The notes under the pieces were generated by a model that was not told the DNA's origin, made no database searches, and saw nothing but the letters and a program-made list of their open reading frames with translations. A DNA stretch of 46,993 bases from Streptomyces sp. NRRL F-6492 (GTDB taxonomy: Bacteria; Actinomycetota; Actinomycetes; Streptomycetales; Streptomycetaceae): contig NZ_LGEG01000238.1 in the NCBI RefSeq assembly GCF_001280125.1, positions 1 to 46,993 of the forward strand. Direction: 5' to 3'. This document shows, piece by piece, positions 19,429 through 28,126 of this stretch. The position numbers were made by a program, and so were the translations under genes. The first letter of the stretch is position 1; each line of letters starts with the position of its first letter.

Positions 19429-19917
19429 GTGACACAGGACAACAGGCCCCTCGCCGTCTTCGACCTCGACAACACCCTCGCCGCGACCGCGCACCGCCAG
19501 CACTTCCTGGAGCGCGGGCCCAAGGACTGGCGCGCGTTCTTCGCGGCGGCGCCCGACGATCCGCCGTTGGAGGAGGGCGTCGCGCTGTGCCGGGAGGCGG
19601 CCGGGGAGTGCGAGGTCGTCTATCTGACCGGGCGGCCGGAGCGGTGCCGCCGCGCGACCGTGGACTGGCTGGCGGAGCAGGGGCTTCCGGCGGGGCCGGT
19701 CCACATGCGGCGCGACCGCGACTTCCGGCCGGCCCGGGTGACCAAGGTGGAGGTCCTGCGCCGGCTCGCGGCCGACCGGGTGGTGCGGATGCTGGTCGAC
19801 GACGACGCGCAGGTCTGCGACGCGGCGGAGGCCGCCGGATTCACCGTCGTACGGGCCCGCTGGGCGGCCCCCTCCGAGGTGCTGAGGGAGGCGCAGGAGG
19901 AGGAGGGCCGGACCTGA
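19429..19917 (+). CDS. HAD-superfamily phosphatase (PNKP-phosphatase-like)
   Basis: This 162-residue protein starts at GTG and has all HAD motifs: motif I FDLDNTLA (nucleophile and acid Asp), motif II YLTGRPE, a later Lys (VTKVEVLRRL) and motif IV MLVDDDAQV. The pattern LTGRPERCRRATVDWL resembles the 3'-phosphatase domain of T4 polynucleotide kinase/phosphatase and related stand-alone proteins. The true substrate (nucleic acid 3' phosphate or a small phosphate ester) is not resolved. No neighbour helps. Confidence 0.82.
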   Translation: MTQDNRPLAVFDLDNTLAATAHRQHFLERGPKDWRAFFAAAPDDPPLEEGVALCREAAGECEVVYLTGRPERCRRATVDWLAEQGLPAGPVHMRRDRDFRPARVTKVEVLRRLAADRVVRMLVDDDAQVCDAAEAAGFTVVRARWAAPSEVLREAQEEEGRT

Positions 19918-19954
19918 CGCCGCCGCGCGGAGCCAGGTCCCGGGGGCGCGCCGG

Positions 19955-20170
19955 TCAGGTCTCGTCCTCCAGGCGGAAGCCGACCTTGAGACCGACCTGG
20001 TAGTGCTCGACCGTGCCGTCGACGAGGTGGCCGCGCACCTGCGTCACCTCGAACCAGTCGAGGCCCCGCAGGGTCTGCGAGGCGCGTTCGATGCCGTTGC
20101 GGATGGCCTGGTCGACTCCCTCGGTGGAGGTGCCGACGATCTCGGTGACGCGGTAGGTGTGGTTCGACAT
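19955..20170 (-). CDS. dodecin flavin-storage protein
   Basis: This 71-residue protein matches the length and sequence of actinobacterial dodecins (YRVTEIVGTSTEGVDQAIRN, then the ASQTLRGLDWFEVTQVRG strand region with the flavin-stacking Trp). Dodecins form 12-mers that store or buffer riboflavin and FMN. The ATG follows GAGGAGT about 10 bp upstream. An extended upstream frame on this strand lacks support. It is divergent from the sugar-binding lipoprotein. Confidence 0.93.
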   Translation of the reverse strand: MSNHTYRVTEIVGTSTEGVDQAIRNGIERASQTLRGLDWFEVTQVRGHLVDGTVEHYQVGLKVGFRLEDET

Positions 20171-20302
20171 GGGGGACGGACTCCTCTCGGTGCGTTCCCT
20201 CCACCGTGCCCCAGGTGGCGCCGGGGCGCGACACGACGACCTCCCCACGGTCCACCGGGAATTACCGGCGGTAAGGGGACGGATCGTCCTTCCGGGGGGC
20301 GG

Positions 20303-20334
20303 AACGGGATGGTCAAGGACTTGACCATCCCGTT
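20303..20334. promoter_or_regulatory. 32-bp near-perfect palindrome
   Basis: AACGGGATGGTCAAG and CTTGACCATCCCGTT form 15-bp perfect arms around a GA centre. The right arm contains TTGACC, a plausible -35 for the sugar-binding gene. Each arm holds a TGGTC/GACCA half like those of the neighbouring DasR-type site, with wider spacing. It could be an extended operator for the promoter or a transcribed hairpin. Confidence 0.65.
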
Positions 20335-20345
20335 GGTCCAGACCA
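20334..20345. promoter_or_regulatory. DasR/chitinase-type operator (dre-like)
   Basis: TGGTCCAGACCA differs by one base from the DasR consensus core TGGTCTAGACCA and matches the TGGTCCAGACCT-type motif of Streptomyces chitinase promoters. It lies 101 bp upstream of the lipoprotein start and within the spacer after the TTGACC -35 (20321-20326), where repressor binding would block transcription. This predicts control by N-acetylglucosamine/chitin signals. Confidence 0.65.
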
Positions 20346-20445
20346 GAATCCAGGCCACATACCCGCGCGAACACCCCGTTCGGTCCCCCCATGCCGGGTC
20401 AGCCCCTACGCACGACCCTGTGCTGAACCGCAGAAGGTGACCCAC

Positions 20446-21693
20446 GTGAAGAACCGACGTCTCGTCTGTCCCCTGGCAGCCGCCACCGCGCTCGCCCTCT
20501 CGGGCTGCGGGATGCTGCCGGGCGGCGAGGGCACCAGGACCGTCAACGTCTGGCTGATGCGGGACAGCGCCAGCGAGGACTTCGTCGAACGCTTCAAGAA
20601 GGCGTACGAAGAGGAGCACGACGGCATCGAACTCCAGTTCACCATCCAGGAGTGGACCGGCATCGGCAAGAAGGTCACCGAGGCGATCGAGGGCCCCGGC
20701 GGCCCCGACGTCATCGAGGTCGGCAACACCCAGGTCGCCCAGTACGCCGACACCGAGAAGGTGTTCGACCTCACCCTGGAGTCGGTCCGCGACCTCGGCA
20801 GCGAGGACTGGCTGCCCGGTCTCGCCGAGCCCGGCAACATCTCCGGCTCCCAGTACGGCATCCCCTGGTACGCCGCCAACCGGATCGTCATCTACAACAA
20901 GGACCTGTTCCGCGACGCCGGGATCGACAAGCCGCCGGCCACCCGCGCCCAGTGGCTCGCCGACACCGAGAAGCTCAACAAGGACGGCTCCCAGGGCATC
21001 TACCTCGCCGGACAGGACTGGTACACCCTCTCCGGCTTCATCTGGGACGAGGGCGGCGAACTGGCCGTCGACAAGGGCGGCGAGTGGACGGGCGCCCTCG
21101 ACAGCCCGGCGGCCCAGCGCGGCATGACCTTCTACAAGGAACTCCAGTCCCTCGGCTCCGGCCCCAAGAACGCCGACGAGCAGAACCCGCCGCAGGCCGA
21201 CGTCTTCGCCAAGGGCGACGTGGCCCAGCTCATCGCCGCGCCCAGCGCCGTCGCCGCGATCCTCAAGGCCGACCCGGGACTCAAGGACAAGCTCGGCTAC
21301 TTCCCGATACCCGGCAAGCAGGCCGGCCAGCCCTGCGCCGTCTTCACCGGCGGCTCCGACCTGATCATCCCGGAGAACGCCCCCCAGCGCGGCGCCGCCC
21401 TCGACGTCGTCAAGGCGATGGCGGGCGAGAAGTGGCAGACCGAACTCGCCCGCGCCATGGGCTACGTGCCCAACAAGAAGAGCCTCGCCTCCGTCGTCGC
21501 CGGCCAGGAGGCCACCGCCGTCATGGCCCAGGGCGCCGCACGCGGCCGGGCCACCCCCAACTCCCCGCAGTGGGCGGACGTCGAGGCGGACAACCCCATC
21601 AAGCCCTACATGACGGCCGTCCTCCAGGGCGAGGACCCGCTGAAGGCGGCCCGCAGGGCCTCCGAGGCGATCACCGACACCCTCGCCGAATAG
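20446..21693 (+). CDS. sugar ABC-transporter solute-binding lipoprotein
   Basis: This 415-residue family 1 extracellular solute-binding protein has a lipoprotein signal with lipobox LSGC (Cys21), then the two-lobed fold (VNVWLMRDS near the start; GPDVIEVGN; IPWYAANRIVIYNKDLF; QTELARAMGYVPNKKSL). GTG at 20446 was chosen over GTG at 20437 because AGAAGG lies 8 bp upstream of it. No permease or ATPase genes follow, so it must work with components encoded elsewhere, for instance an MsiK-type ATPase. The operator upstream suggests chito-oligosaccharides or N-acetylglucosamine as ligand, by inference only. Confidence 0.9.
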   Translation: MKNRRLVCPLAAATALALSGCGMLPGGEGTRTVNVWLMRDSASEDFVERFKKAYEEEHDGIELQFTIQEWTGIGKKVTEAIEGPGGPDVIEVGNTQVAQYADTEKVFDLTLESVRDLGSEDWLPGLAEPGNISGSQYGIPWYAANRIVIYNKDLFRDAGIDKPPATRAQWLADTEKLNKDGSQGIYLAGQDWYTLSGFIWDEGGELAVDKGGEWTGALDSPAAQRGMTFYKELQSLGSGPKNADEQNPPQADVFAKGDVAQLIAAPSAVAAILKADPGLKDKLGYFPIPGKQAGQPCAVFTGGSDLIIPENAPQRGAALDVVKAMAGEKWQTELARAMGYVPNKKSLASVVAGQEATAVMAQGAARGRATPNSPQWADVEADNPIKPYMTAVLQGEDPLKAARRASEAITDTLAE

Positions 21694-21831
21694 CATTCAG
21701 CGTTCGCACACCCGCGAGCCCCCGGACGGTCACGTCGAATCCAGCCGGTCACGGAAGAAGTAAGGAGCCGGGCCGCCGCGCGAGCGGCCCCGGCCCCGCC
21801 CCTTCCCTTCCGTCCGCCGGAGGCGCCCGCC

Positions 21832-22626
21832 ATGTCCGCACCGACGCACACGCTCGCCGTCCCCGCACAGCCCCGGACCCGGGCCGAGCAGCCCGCCCCC
21901 CGGTACGCCGTCGGCCTCGCCCGCCACCAGGAGGACGTGCGCGCCGCCCAGCGGCTGCGCCACCAGGTCTTCGCCGGCGAGCTGGGGGCCCGGCTCGACG
22001 GGCCCGAGCCCGGCCTCGACACCGACGCCTTCGACGCGTACTGCGACCACCTCCTCGTACGGGAGGAGACCACCGGCGAGGTCGTCGGCACCTACCGGCT
22101 CCTGCCGCCCGAGCGGGCCGCCGTCGCCGGGCGCCTCTACTCCGAGGGCGAGTTCGACCTCACCCGGCTCGCCCCCGTCCGCCACGACCTGGTGGAGGTC
22201 GGCCGCTCCTGCGTCCACCCCGCCCACCGCAACGGCGCCGTCATCGCCCTCATCTGGGCCGGACTCGCCCGCTACATGGCCGAGACCGGCCACAACTGGC
22301 TCGCCGGCTGCTGCTCGGTCCCGCTCGCCGACGGCGGCGCCCTCGCCGCCGCCACCTGGGACACCGTCCGGACCAAGCACCTCGCCCCGGAGGAGTACTG
22401 GGTCACCCCGCACCGCCCGTGGAACTCCGAGGGCGTCGCCCGCCCCGAAGGCCGCACCGAACTGCCCCCGCTGCTGCGCGGCTACCTCCGGCTCGGCGCC
22501 TGGGTCTGCGGCGCCCCCGCGCACGACCCCGACTTCGGCGTCGCCGACCTCTACGTCCTGCTCTCGCTGCGCCGCACCAACCCGCGCTACCTCAACCACT
22601 TCCTGTCGCTCGTCCCGGCGCGGTGA
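21832..22626 (+). CDS. olsB: ornithine N-acyltransferase (GNAT-like) OlsB
   Basis: This 264-residue protein belongs to the OlsB/hemolysin-like acyltransferases, which join a 3-hydroxy fatty acid from acyl-ACP to ornithine and make lyso-ornithine lipid. Typical features are RLRHQVFAGELG near residue 45, the conserved YCDHLLV and VVGTYRLLPPE, EVGRSCVHPAHRNG, and the GYLRLGAWVCGAPAHDPDFGVADLY region. GGAGG stands 7 bp before the ATG. The stop overlaps the GTG of the next gene, an OlsA-type acyltransferase, which completes the two-step pathway. Confidence 0.88.
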   Translation: MSAPTHTLAVPAQPRTRAEQPAPRYAVGLARHQEDVRAAQRLRHQVFAGELGARLDGPEPGLDTDAFDAYCDHLLVREETTGEVVGTYRLLPPERAAVAGRLYSEGEFDLTRLAPVRHDLVEVGRSCVHPAHRNGAVIALIWAGLARYMAETGHNWLAGCCSVPLADGGALAAATWDTVRTKHLAPEEYWVTPHRPWNSEGVARPEGRTELPPLLRGYLRLGAWVCGAPAHDPDFGVADLYVLLSLRRTNPRYLNHFLSLVPAR

Positions 22627-23573
22627 ACCGGCCCACGGCCCTCCCGCCGTGGCTCCCCACGGCGCCCTGCACCCCGGGCCGCTGCGCCGCCCACCCGGAC
22701 GGCACCGGCCCCGACCCCGGAGCCGGCCTCCCGCGGGCCCTGGCCCGGCTCGCCGCCGGCACCGGCACCGTCCTCCTCGGCGTCCTGCTCGCCCCGGCCG
22801 CCGCCCTCCTCCCGCCCGCCGCCCGGCTCGCCCTCGTCCGCCTCTGGACCCGGACGGCGGTCCGCGCCTTCGGCGTCCGCGTCCGGTACGAGGGGACCCC
22901 CGCCGCCACCGGCCCGCTCCTCGTCGTCGCCAACCACGTCTCCTGGCTGGACGTACCGCTCCTCGCGGCCGTGCTGCCCGCCCGCGCGGTCGCCAAGGCC
23001 GAAGTGCGCCACTGGCCGGTCCTCGGCCTCCTCACCGCGCTCGGCGGCACCCTCTTCATCGACCGGGACCGGCTCAGGGCCCTGCCCGGCACCGTCCGCG
23101 CGATGGCCGGGATCCTCGCCGGCGGCGGCCGGGTGGCCGTCTTCCCCGAGGGCTCCACCTGGTGCGGCCGGGAGCGGGGGCGGTTCCGGCCCGCCGCCTT
23201 CCAGGCCGCCCTGGACGCGGGCTGCGCCGTGCAGCCCGTACGGATCGACTACCGGCCCGCCGACGCCGCCGCGTACGTCGGCGACGACCCGCTCGGCGCC
23301 TCCCTGTGGCGGGTCGTCACCACCCGGCGGCTCACCGCCGAGGTCCGCCTCGCGGACCCCCTGCCGAGCGGCCGGTACCCGGACCGGCGCGCCCTGGCGG
23401 CCGCCGCCCAGCGGGCGGTGGCCCTACGGGGAGCCGCACGGCGGGACCCGGACCCGCGGGTGCCGGCTCAGCGGGCCGTCGCCAGGGACAGCGCGAACCT
23501 GTCCCCGCCGTCCGTCCACCAGCGGGCCAGGTCGAGGCCCGCCGCCGCCAGCTCCTCCCGCACCCCTTCCTGA
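22623..23573 (+). CDS. olsA: lyso-ornithine lipid O-acyltransferase OlsA-like
   Basis: This 316-residue PlsC-type acyltransferase has motif I NHVSWLD (HX4D) and motif III VFPEGSTW, with a hydrophobic N-terminal segment (about 40-65) for the membrane. Coupled by GTGA overlap to olsB, it should acylate lyso-ornithine lipid to ornithine lipid; an alternative is phosphatidic acid synthesis. The last 35 codons or so run into the 3' end of egtD on the opposite strand, and that tail (RSRPAAASSSRTPS) shows no family resemblance. A lost stop codon is likely. Confidence 0.87.
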   Translation: MNRPTALPPWLPTAPCTPGRCAAHPDGTGPDPGAGLPRALARLAAGTGTVLLGVLLAPAAALLPPAARLALVRLWTRTAVRAFGVRVRYEGTPAATGPLLVVANHVSWLDVPLLAAVLPARAVAKAEVRHWPVLGLLTALGGTLFIDRDRLRALPGTVRAMAGILAGGGRVAVFPEGSTWCGRERGRFRPAAFQAALDAGCAVQPVRIDYRPADAAAYVGDDPLGASLWRVVTTRRLTAEVRLADPLPSGRYPDRRALAAAAQRAVALRGAARRDPDPRVPAQRAVARDSANLSPPSVHQRARSRPAAASSSRTPS

Positions 23574-24433
23574 CGGAACTTCGCCGACACCTCCGTCCGC
23601 AGCTCCTCGCCCGCCGCGAACGGCACCACGAGGTCCAGCTCCGGGATCTTCACGGTGAGCGCGCGGCGGGCGCGCAGCCGCATCTCGATCCACTCCCGCC
23701 CGGCGTCCCACACCGCCACGTGCTCGAAGTCCTCCGGGTCGGCGTCCGCGCCCAGCTCCCGGTCGATCACGGACAGCACGTTCTTGTTGAACTCCCCGGT
23801 CACCCCGGCCGCGTCGTCGTAGGCGGCCACCAGCGTCGCCTCGTCCTTCACCAGGTCCGTGCCGAGCAGCAGGGAGTCGCCCGGCGCCAGCATCGAGCGG
23901 ACCGAGCGCAGGAAGGTCCGCCGCTCCTCGGGGAGCAGGTTGCCGATGGTGCCCCCGAGGAAGGCCACCAGGCGCGGCCCCGGCGTCCCGGGCAGCGCGA
24001 GCCCCCGGGTGAAGTCCGCGACCAGGGCGTGCACCCGCAGCTCCGGCCGCTCGGCGAGCAGCGACTCCGCCGCCCCGGTCAGCGCCGACTCGCTCACGTC
24101 CACGGGCACGTAGGCGTCCAGACCGGGCAGCAGCGCGTCGATCAGGAACCGGGTCTTCTCGGAAGAGCCGGAACCCAGCTCCACCAGGGTCCTGGCCCCC
24201 GTCGCCGCGGCGATCTCCGGCGCCCGCGCGGCCAGGATCTCCCGCTCCGCCCGCGTCGGGTAGTACTCGGGCAGCCGGGTGATCTCCTCGAACAGCTCGC
24301 TGCCCCGGGCGTCGTAGAACCACTTGGGCGGCAGCTCCTTGGGGGAGCGGGTCAGACCGTGGACGACGTCGGCGCGCAGATCGGCGCCGGCGGCGTCCGG
24401 GTCGAGGGTGCGGGTCAGCTGGTACGGGCTCAC
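23468..24433 (-). CDS. egtD: L-histidine N-alpha-methyltransferase EgtD
   Basis: This 321-residue enzyme trimethylates histidine to hercynine, the first step to ergothioneine. Length and motifs match the family: PPKWFYDARGSELFEEIT near residue 36, the SAM-binding VELGSGSSEKT, PVDVSESAL, and the FLGGTIGNLLPEE segment that contacts histidine in the mycobacterial enzyme. The GTG start overlaps the egtC stop by four bases (GTGA). It is the last gene of egtABCD. Its 3' end overlaps the convergent olsA by about 106 bp. Confidence 0.97.
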   Translation of the reverse strand: MSPYQLTRTLDPDAAGADLRADVVHGLTRSPKELPPKWFYDARGSELFEEITRLPEYYPTRAEREILAARAPEIAAATGARTLVELGSGSSEKTRFLIDALLPGLDAYVPVDVSESALTGAAESLLAERPELRVHALVADFTRGLALPGTPGPRLVAFLGGTIGNLLPEERRTFLRSVRSMLAPGDSLLLGTDLVKDEATLVAAYDDAAGVTGEFNKNVLSVIDRELGADADPEDFEHVAVWDAGREWIEMRLRARRALTVKIPELDLVVPFAAGEELRTEVSAKFRQEGVREELAAAGLDLARWWTDGGDRFALSLATAR

Positions 24434-25182
24434 GCGGGCGGCTCCTTGAGCGGGGTGAGGGCGACGTCGGTGCGGTCGGCGGTCACGAGCGTGCGCCCGG
24501 GTACCTCCCGCCAGCGGGGATCGGCGTCGTACGGTTCGGAGGCCACGACCGTCCGGCCGGGGCCCGTCAGGTACCAGAGGCTGTCCCCCCAGGCGGTCGC
24601 GGCGATCCGGTCGCCGTCGGTGAGCAGCAGGTTCAGCCGGGAGCCGGGGGCCGCCGCGGCGACCTCCCGCACGGTGGCGGCGAGCGCCTCCCCCGGCGCG
24701 TCCCCGGCCCGCAGCCGGTGCAGGACGAGCGCCCACACGAGGGCCGAGTCGGTACGGGCCTCCAGGCGCAGCAGCTCCCCGGCGGACAGCGTCGCGGCGA
24801 GCGGGGCCAGGGTGTCCGGCCAGCCCGTGACCGCGCCGTTGTGGCTGAACAGCCAGGGCCCGGAGGCGAACGGCGCGGCCGCCGCCTCCCCGTCGGACCC
24901 GGGCAGCGTGGCGCTGCGGACCGCCGCGAGCAGCGCCCCGGAGCGCACCACCCGCGCCAGGTCGGCGAAACCGGGGTCGCCCCAGATCGGCCCGGCGCGC
25001 CGGTAACGCGCGGGCACCGGGTCCCCCTCGGCGTACCAGCCCACCCCGAACCCGTCGGCGTTCACCACGCCGCTGGCCTGCGTACGGGGCTCCCAGGACT
25101 GGCGCAGAAGGCCGTGCTCCGGCCGCACGACCAGCTCCCCGAGCGCCACCGGCTCGCCCACGTGGGCGAGGTGACGGCACAT
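24430..25182 (-). CDS. egtC: ergothioneine amidohydrolase EgtC
   Basis: This 250-residue class II glutamine amidotransferase fold removes glutamate from the gamma-glutamyl-hercynylcysteine sulfoxide made by EgtB. Cys2 in MCRHLAH is the N-terminal nucleophile exposed after Met removal, and the SHNGAVTGW loop is typical. Start and stop overlap with egtB (TGATG) and egtD (GTGA), so it is translated as part of the operon. Confidence 0.96.
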   Translation of the reverse strand: MCRHLAHVGEPVALGELVVRPEHGLLRQSWEPRTQASGVVNADGFGVGWYAEGDPVPARYRRAGPIWGDPGFADLARVVRSGALLAAVRSATLPGSDGEAAAAPFASGPWLFSHNGAVTGWPDTLAPLAATLSAGELLRLEARTDSALVWALVLHRLRAGDAPGEALAATVREVAAAAPGSRLNLLLTDGDRIAATAWGDSLWYLTGPGRTVVASEPYDADPRWREVPGRTLVTADRTDVALTPLKEPPA

Positions 25183-26576
25183 CAGTCGAGCTCCGCGGAG
25201 CGGGCGGTGCGGAAACCGGAGAAGATCTGGCGCCGCACCGGCAGGTCCCAGTTGCGGAAGGTGCCCCGGCAGGCGACCGGGTCCACCGCGAACGAACCGC
25301 CCCGCAGCACCTTGTGCTCCGGCCCGAAGAACACCTCCGAGTACTCCTTGTACGGGAAGGCCGTGAAGCCCGGGTACGGCAGGAAGTCGCTCGCCGTCCA
25401 CTCCCAGACGTCCCCGATCAACTGCCGTACGCCCAGCGGCGAGGCGCCCTCGGGGTGGCTTCCGGCCGCCGCCGGGCCCAGGTGCCGCTGCCCGAGGTTC
25501 GCGTGCTCGGGACCCGGGTCCCCGTCGCCCCACGGATAACGGCGGGAGCGGCCCGAGGCCGGGTCGAACCGGGCCGCCTTCTCCCACTCGGCCTCCGTCG
25601 GCAGTCGGCGTCCCGCCCAGCGGGCGTAGGCGTCCGCCTCGTACCAGCTCACGTGCAGCACCGGCTCCTCCTCCGGCACCGGCTCGGTCACCCCGAACCG
25701 GCGGCGCAGCCACTGCCCGCCGTCCCGGCGCCAGAACAGCGGCGCCCCGATGCCGTGCTCGCGGATCTGCGCCCACCCCTCGGGGTGCCACCAGCGCCGG
25801 TCCGTGTAGCCGCCGTCGGCGATGAAGGCCAGATAGGCGCCGTTGGTGACCGGCGTGGTGTCGATGTGGAAGGCGGGCACGTCCCGCCGGTGCGCCGGGC
25901 GCTCGTTGTCGAGGGCCCACGGCTCGTCCGAGGTCCCCATGGTGAACGGACCACCGGGAACGAGGACTTCGGACGGCAGCGGACCGGTCCGGCGGACCGG
26001 CGGCGGGGGAGCGGTCAGGACGGCCGGCCCCTTCCGCAGCTGATGGGTGATCAGCATCGTCTCGTCGTGCTGCTGTTCGTGCTGGGCGACCATGCCGAAC
26101 ACGAACCCCGCGTCGAGCAGCGGCCGCCCCTCCAGCGGCGCCCCCTCCAGCACGTCGAGGATCCGGAGCCGTACGTCCGCCGCGTAGGCGCGGGCCTCGC
26201 CCGGCGAGAGCAGCGGCAGCGACGGGCGCTCGGCGCGCGGGTGCTCGAAGGCGTCGTAGAGGGAGTCGATCTCGGGCCGCAGCGCGTCGCGCCCCGCGAC
26301 GGCCCGCCACAGCCACTGCTCCTCCTGGTTGCCGATGTGCGCCAGGTCCCAGACGAGCGGCGACATCAAGGGGGAGTGCTGGGCGGTGAGGACGTCGTCC
26401 TCCACGCAGGAGGTGAGACGGAGGGTGCGGTCCCGCGCCGCGGCGAGGGCGTCCAGGGCCCGCCCGCGCAGCGCCTCCGCGTCGGTCCGGGCCCCGGTCC
26501 CGGTCCCGACCGTGTCGGTGTTCCCGGTGTTCCCGGTGTGGCCGGTGTTCCCGGTGTGTCCGGTGTTTCCGGTCAT
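25182..26576 (-). CDS. egtB: ergothioneine sulfoxide synthase EgtB
   Basis: This 464-residue non-heme iron enzyme links gamma-glutamylcysteine to hercynine with oxygen. The DinB-like N-terminal part supplies the iron ligands: His in WDLAHIGNQEEQW and the pair in HEQQHDET. The C-terminal FGE-sulfatase domain ends with GGSFAVDP and RRQIFSGFR. Immediately after the start, about 18 residues are Gly-Asn/His-Thr triplets encoded by a 9-bp tandem repeat; this N-terminal tail is not part of the usual enzyme and should be disordered. Start overlaps the egtA stop. Confidence 0.96.
   Translation of the reverse strand: MTGNTGHTGNTGHTGNTGNTDTVGTGTGARTDAEALRGRALDALAAARDRTLRLTSCVEDDVLTAQHSPLMSPLVWDLAHIGNQEEQWLWRAVAGRDALRPEIDSLYDAFEHPRAERPSLPLLSPGEARAYAADVRLRILDVLEGAPLEGRPLLDAGFVFGMVAQHEQQHDETMLITHQLRKGPAVLTAPPPPVRRTGPLPSEVLVPGGPFTMGTSDEPWALDNERPAHRRDVPAFHIDTTPVTNGAYLAFIADGGYTDRRWWHPEGWAQIREHGIGAPLFWRRDGGQWLRRRFGVTEPVPEEEPVLHVSWYEADAYARWAGRRLPTEAEWEKAARFDPASGRSRRYPWGDGDPGPEHANLGQRHLGPAAAGSHPEGASPLGVRQLIGDVWEWTASDFLPYPGFTAFPYKEYSEVFFGPEHKVLRGGSFAVDPVACRGTFRNWDLPVRRQIFSGFRTARSAELD
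26518..26571. repeat. 9-bp coding tandem repeat in egtB 5' end
   Basis: Six units of GTGTTCCCG and near copies lie within egtB, beginning five bases after the start codon on the minus strand. Each encodes Gly-Asn-Thr or Gly-His-Thr. Copy number changes would keep the reading frame. Confidence 0.85.
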
Positions 26577-27850
26577 GACGTCACCGCCTCGGGCGTGTCC
26601 GCCGGGGAGCTCCCGGGGACCACGTACCGCTCCTGGAAGGCGGCGACCGCCCGCCGCACCTCCTCGCTCGCCCCGATCCGTGGCAGCGCCTCCAGGGCGG
26701 CGGAGAAGACCGTCCGCGCGGCGGCGTGCAGGTCCGGATCGGCCAGGCCGTCACGGGCGGCCGCCACCCACAGCGGATTGCGCGGCGCGGGATCGTCACC
26801 GGCCCGCTCCGCGAGCGGCTTCACCGCCCGGTACACGGTCTCCGCCGCCTCCGGGTCGTCGAACACCGCCGTCGTCACGGCCGCCGGCACCATCCAGCCG
26901 TCCCGCCCCGGCTGCGCGTCGACCATCCGGAACTCCAGATGGCCGCGCGGCCGCACCGGCGGGAAGAGCGTCGTCATGTGGTAGCGCAGGTCGTCGGCGT
27001 CGGCCGGACGGGGGAGCCCCGTGCGCAGCCACTCCCGGAAGGTCAGCCCCTCCGGCACCGCCCACGGCCCCTCGTCGGTCCGCACGCACAGCACCGGGGT
27101 GTCGAGCACGTGCGCCGCCCACTCCGTCCGCGGGTCCCCGTCCGGGGCGGGCGCGGGCGCCAGCCGCGGCGCGAGGGTCCGCAGGGGGTCGAGATCCGCC
27201 CACAGGGCCTGCCGCGTCGAGCGCCAGCCGGTGCGGCGCCCGCCGTGCACCGGGGAGTTCGCGAAGGCGGCCACGAGGACCGCGCCCAGGAGGTGGGCGA
27301 GCCGCCACCGCCGCCGGTAGTTCAGCGGGCCCGGCCCGTCGACCCCGGCGTCGAGGCAGATCTGCACCGAGGCCGACTCGCACATCATGGCCCGCCCGGC
27401 CGGTCCCGTCCGGTCCAGCGCGGCCTCCATCGCGTCGTACCGCGGCTCGTGGAGCACCCGGTCGCGCGGCGCCTGCCAGGGGTCCACCCCGTAACCGCTG
27501 AGGGCGAGGCCGAGCGGCCCGAGCGCGCCCCGCACCGCCCGCAGATCGGCGGCCAGGGAGTCCAGACACTCCATGAGGGATCCGGCGGGCCGGGAGCTGA
27601 GCTCCAGCTGACCGCCGGGTTCGAACGTCAGGGCCGACACCAGGGGCAGGGCCCGCACGGTGTCGAGGGCCGCCGCGAGCCGCTGTGGCCGCACGGGCAG
27701 CCGGGGGTCACGCAGCTCGTGCACCAGCCACTCCAGCTCCACCCCCACGACGCGGGGCGGGCCGGTCTTGAAGCAGATACATCGCAGCAGTTCCTCCGCC
27801 TCCGCCTCGGTGAGAGGGGGGCCGCCACGCGGTATGCCGCTCGGCGACAT
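26573..27850 (-). CDS. egtA: ergothioneine glutamate-cysteine ligase EgtA
   Basis: This 425-residue GCS2-family ligase makes gamma-glutamylcysteine, the thiol donor for EgtB. Visible family features are VGVELEWLVHEL, EPGGQLELSSRP, the SASVQICLDAG strand and GHLEFRMVDAQPG. A full AGGAGGTG Shine-Dalgarno stands 5 bp before the ATG, making it the leading gene of the operon. No egtE homologue is present; the last step may be encoded elsewhere. It is divergent from the PARG-like gene. Confidence 0.96.
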   Translation of the reverse strand: MSPSGIPRGGPPLTEAEAEELLRCICFKTGPPRVVGVELEWLVHELRDPRLPVRPQRLAAALDTVRALPLVSALTFEPGGQLELSSRPAGSLMECLDSLAADLRAVRGALGPLGLALSGYGVDPWQAPRDRVLHEPRYDAMEAALDRTGPAGRAMMCESASVQICLDAGVDGPGPLNYRRRWRLAHLLGAVLVAAFANSPVHGGRRTGWRSTRQALWADLDPLRTLAPRLAPAPAPDGDPRTEWAAHVLDTPVLCVRTDEGPWAVPEGLTFREWLRTGLPRPADADDLRYHMTTLFPPVRPRGHLEFRMVDAQPGRDGWMVPAAVTTAVFDDPEAAETVYRAVKPLAERAGDDPAPRNPLWVAAARDGLADPDLHAAARTVFSAALEALPRIGASEEVRRAVAAFQERYVVPGSSPADTPEAVTS

Positions 27851-28126
27851 CCGTACACCTCCTGGTCCTCGGGGGGACCGGCCCCGGGACGGTCCGTCCC
27901 GCGAGCACGATCCCGGACGCACCGGAAACAGGCTTCCGGGGACGGAGCCCCCGGAACGCCACTGGTTCCACCTAAAGCCACCACCGAGCGCCGTGCAAGA
28001 GCGCCCCGGACGGGCCGTACGCGCCCCCCGTGCACCCGCCCGTCCGGATTCCCCCGCCGTCACGGAAACATTCACCGTCCTCACGGACCGGCGAAAAACC
28101 GTTGTCCCGGGCGGGAAGAGACGATC
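27851..28126. promoter_or_regulatory. divergent egtA / PARG promoter region
   Basis: The 276-bp gap must hold both promoters. An inverted repeat CCGGAA-N6-TTCCGG at 27922-27939, about 72 bp upstream of the egtA start, is the only symmetric element noticed. No clear -35/-10 pair could be fixed on either strand. Confidence 0.4.
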
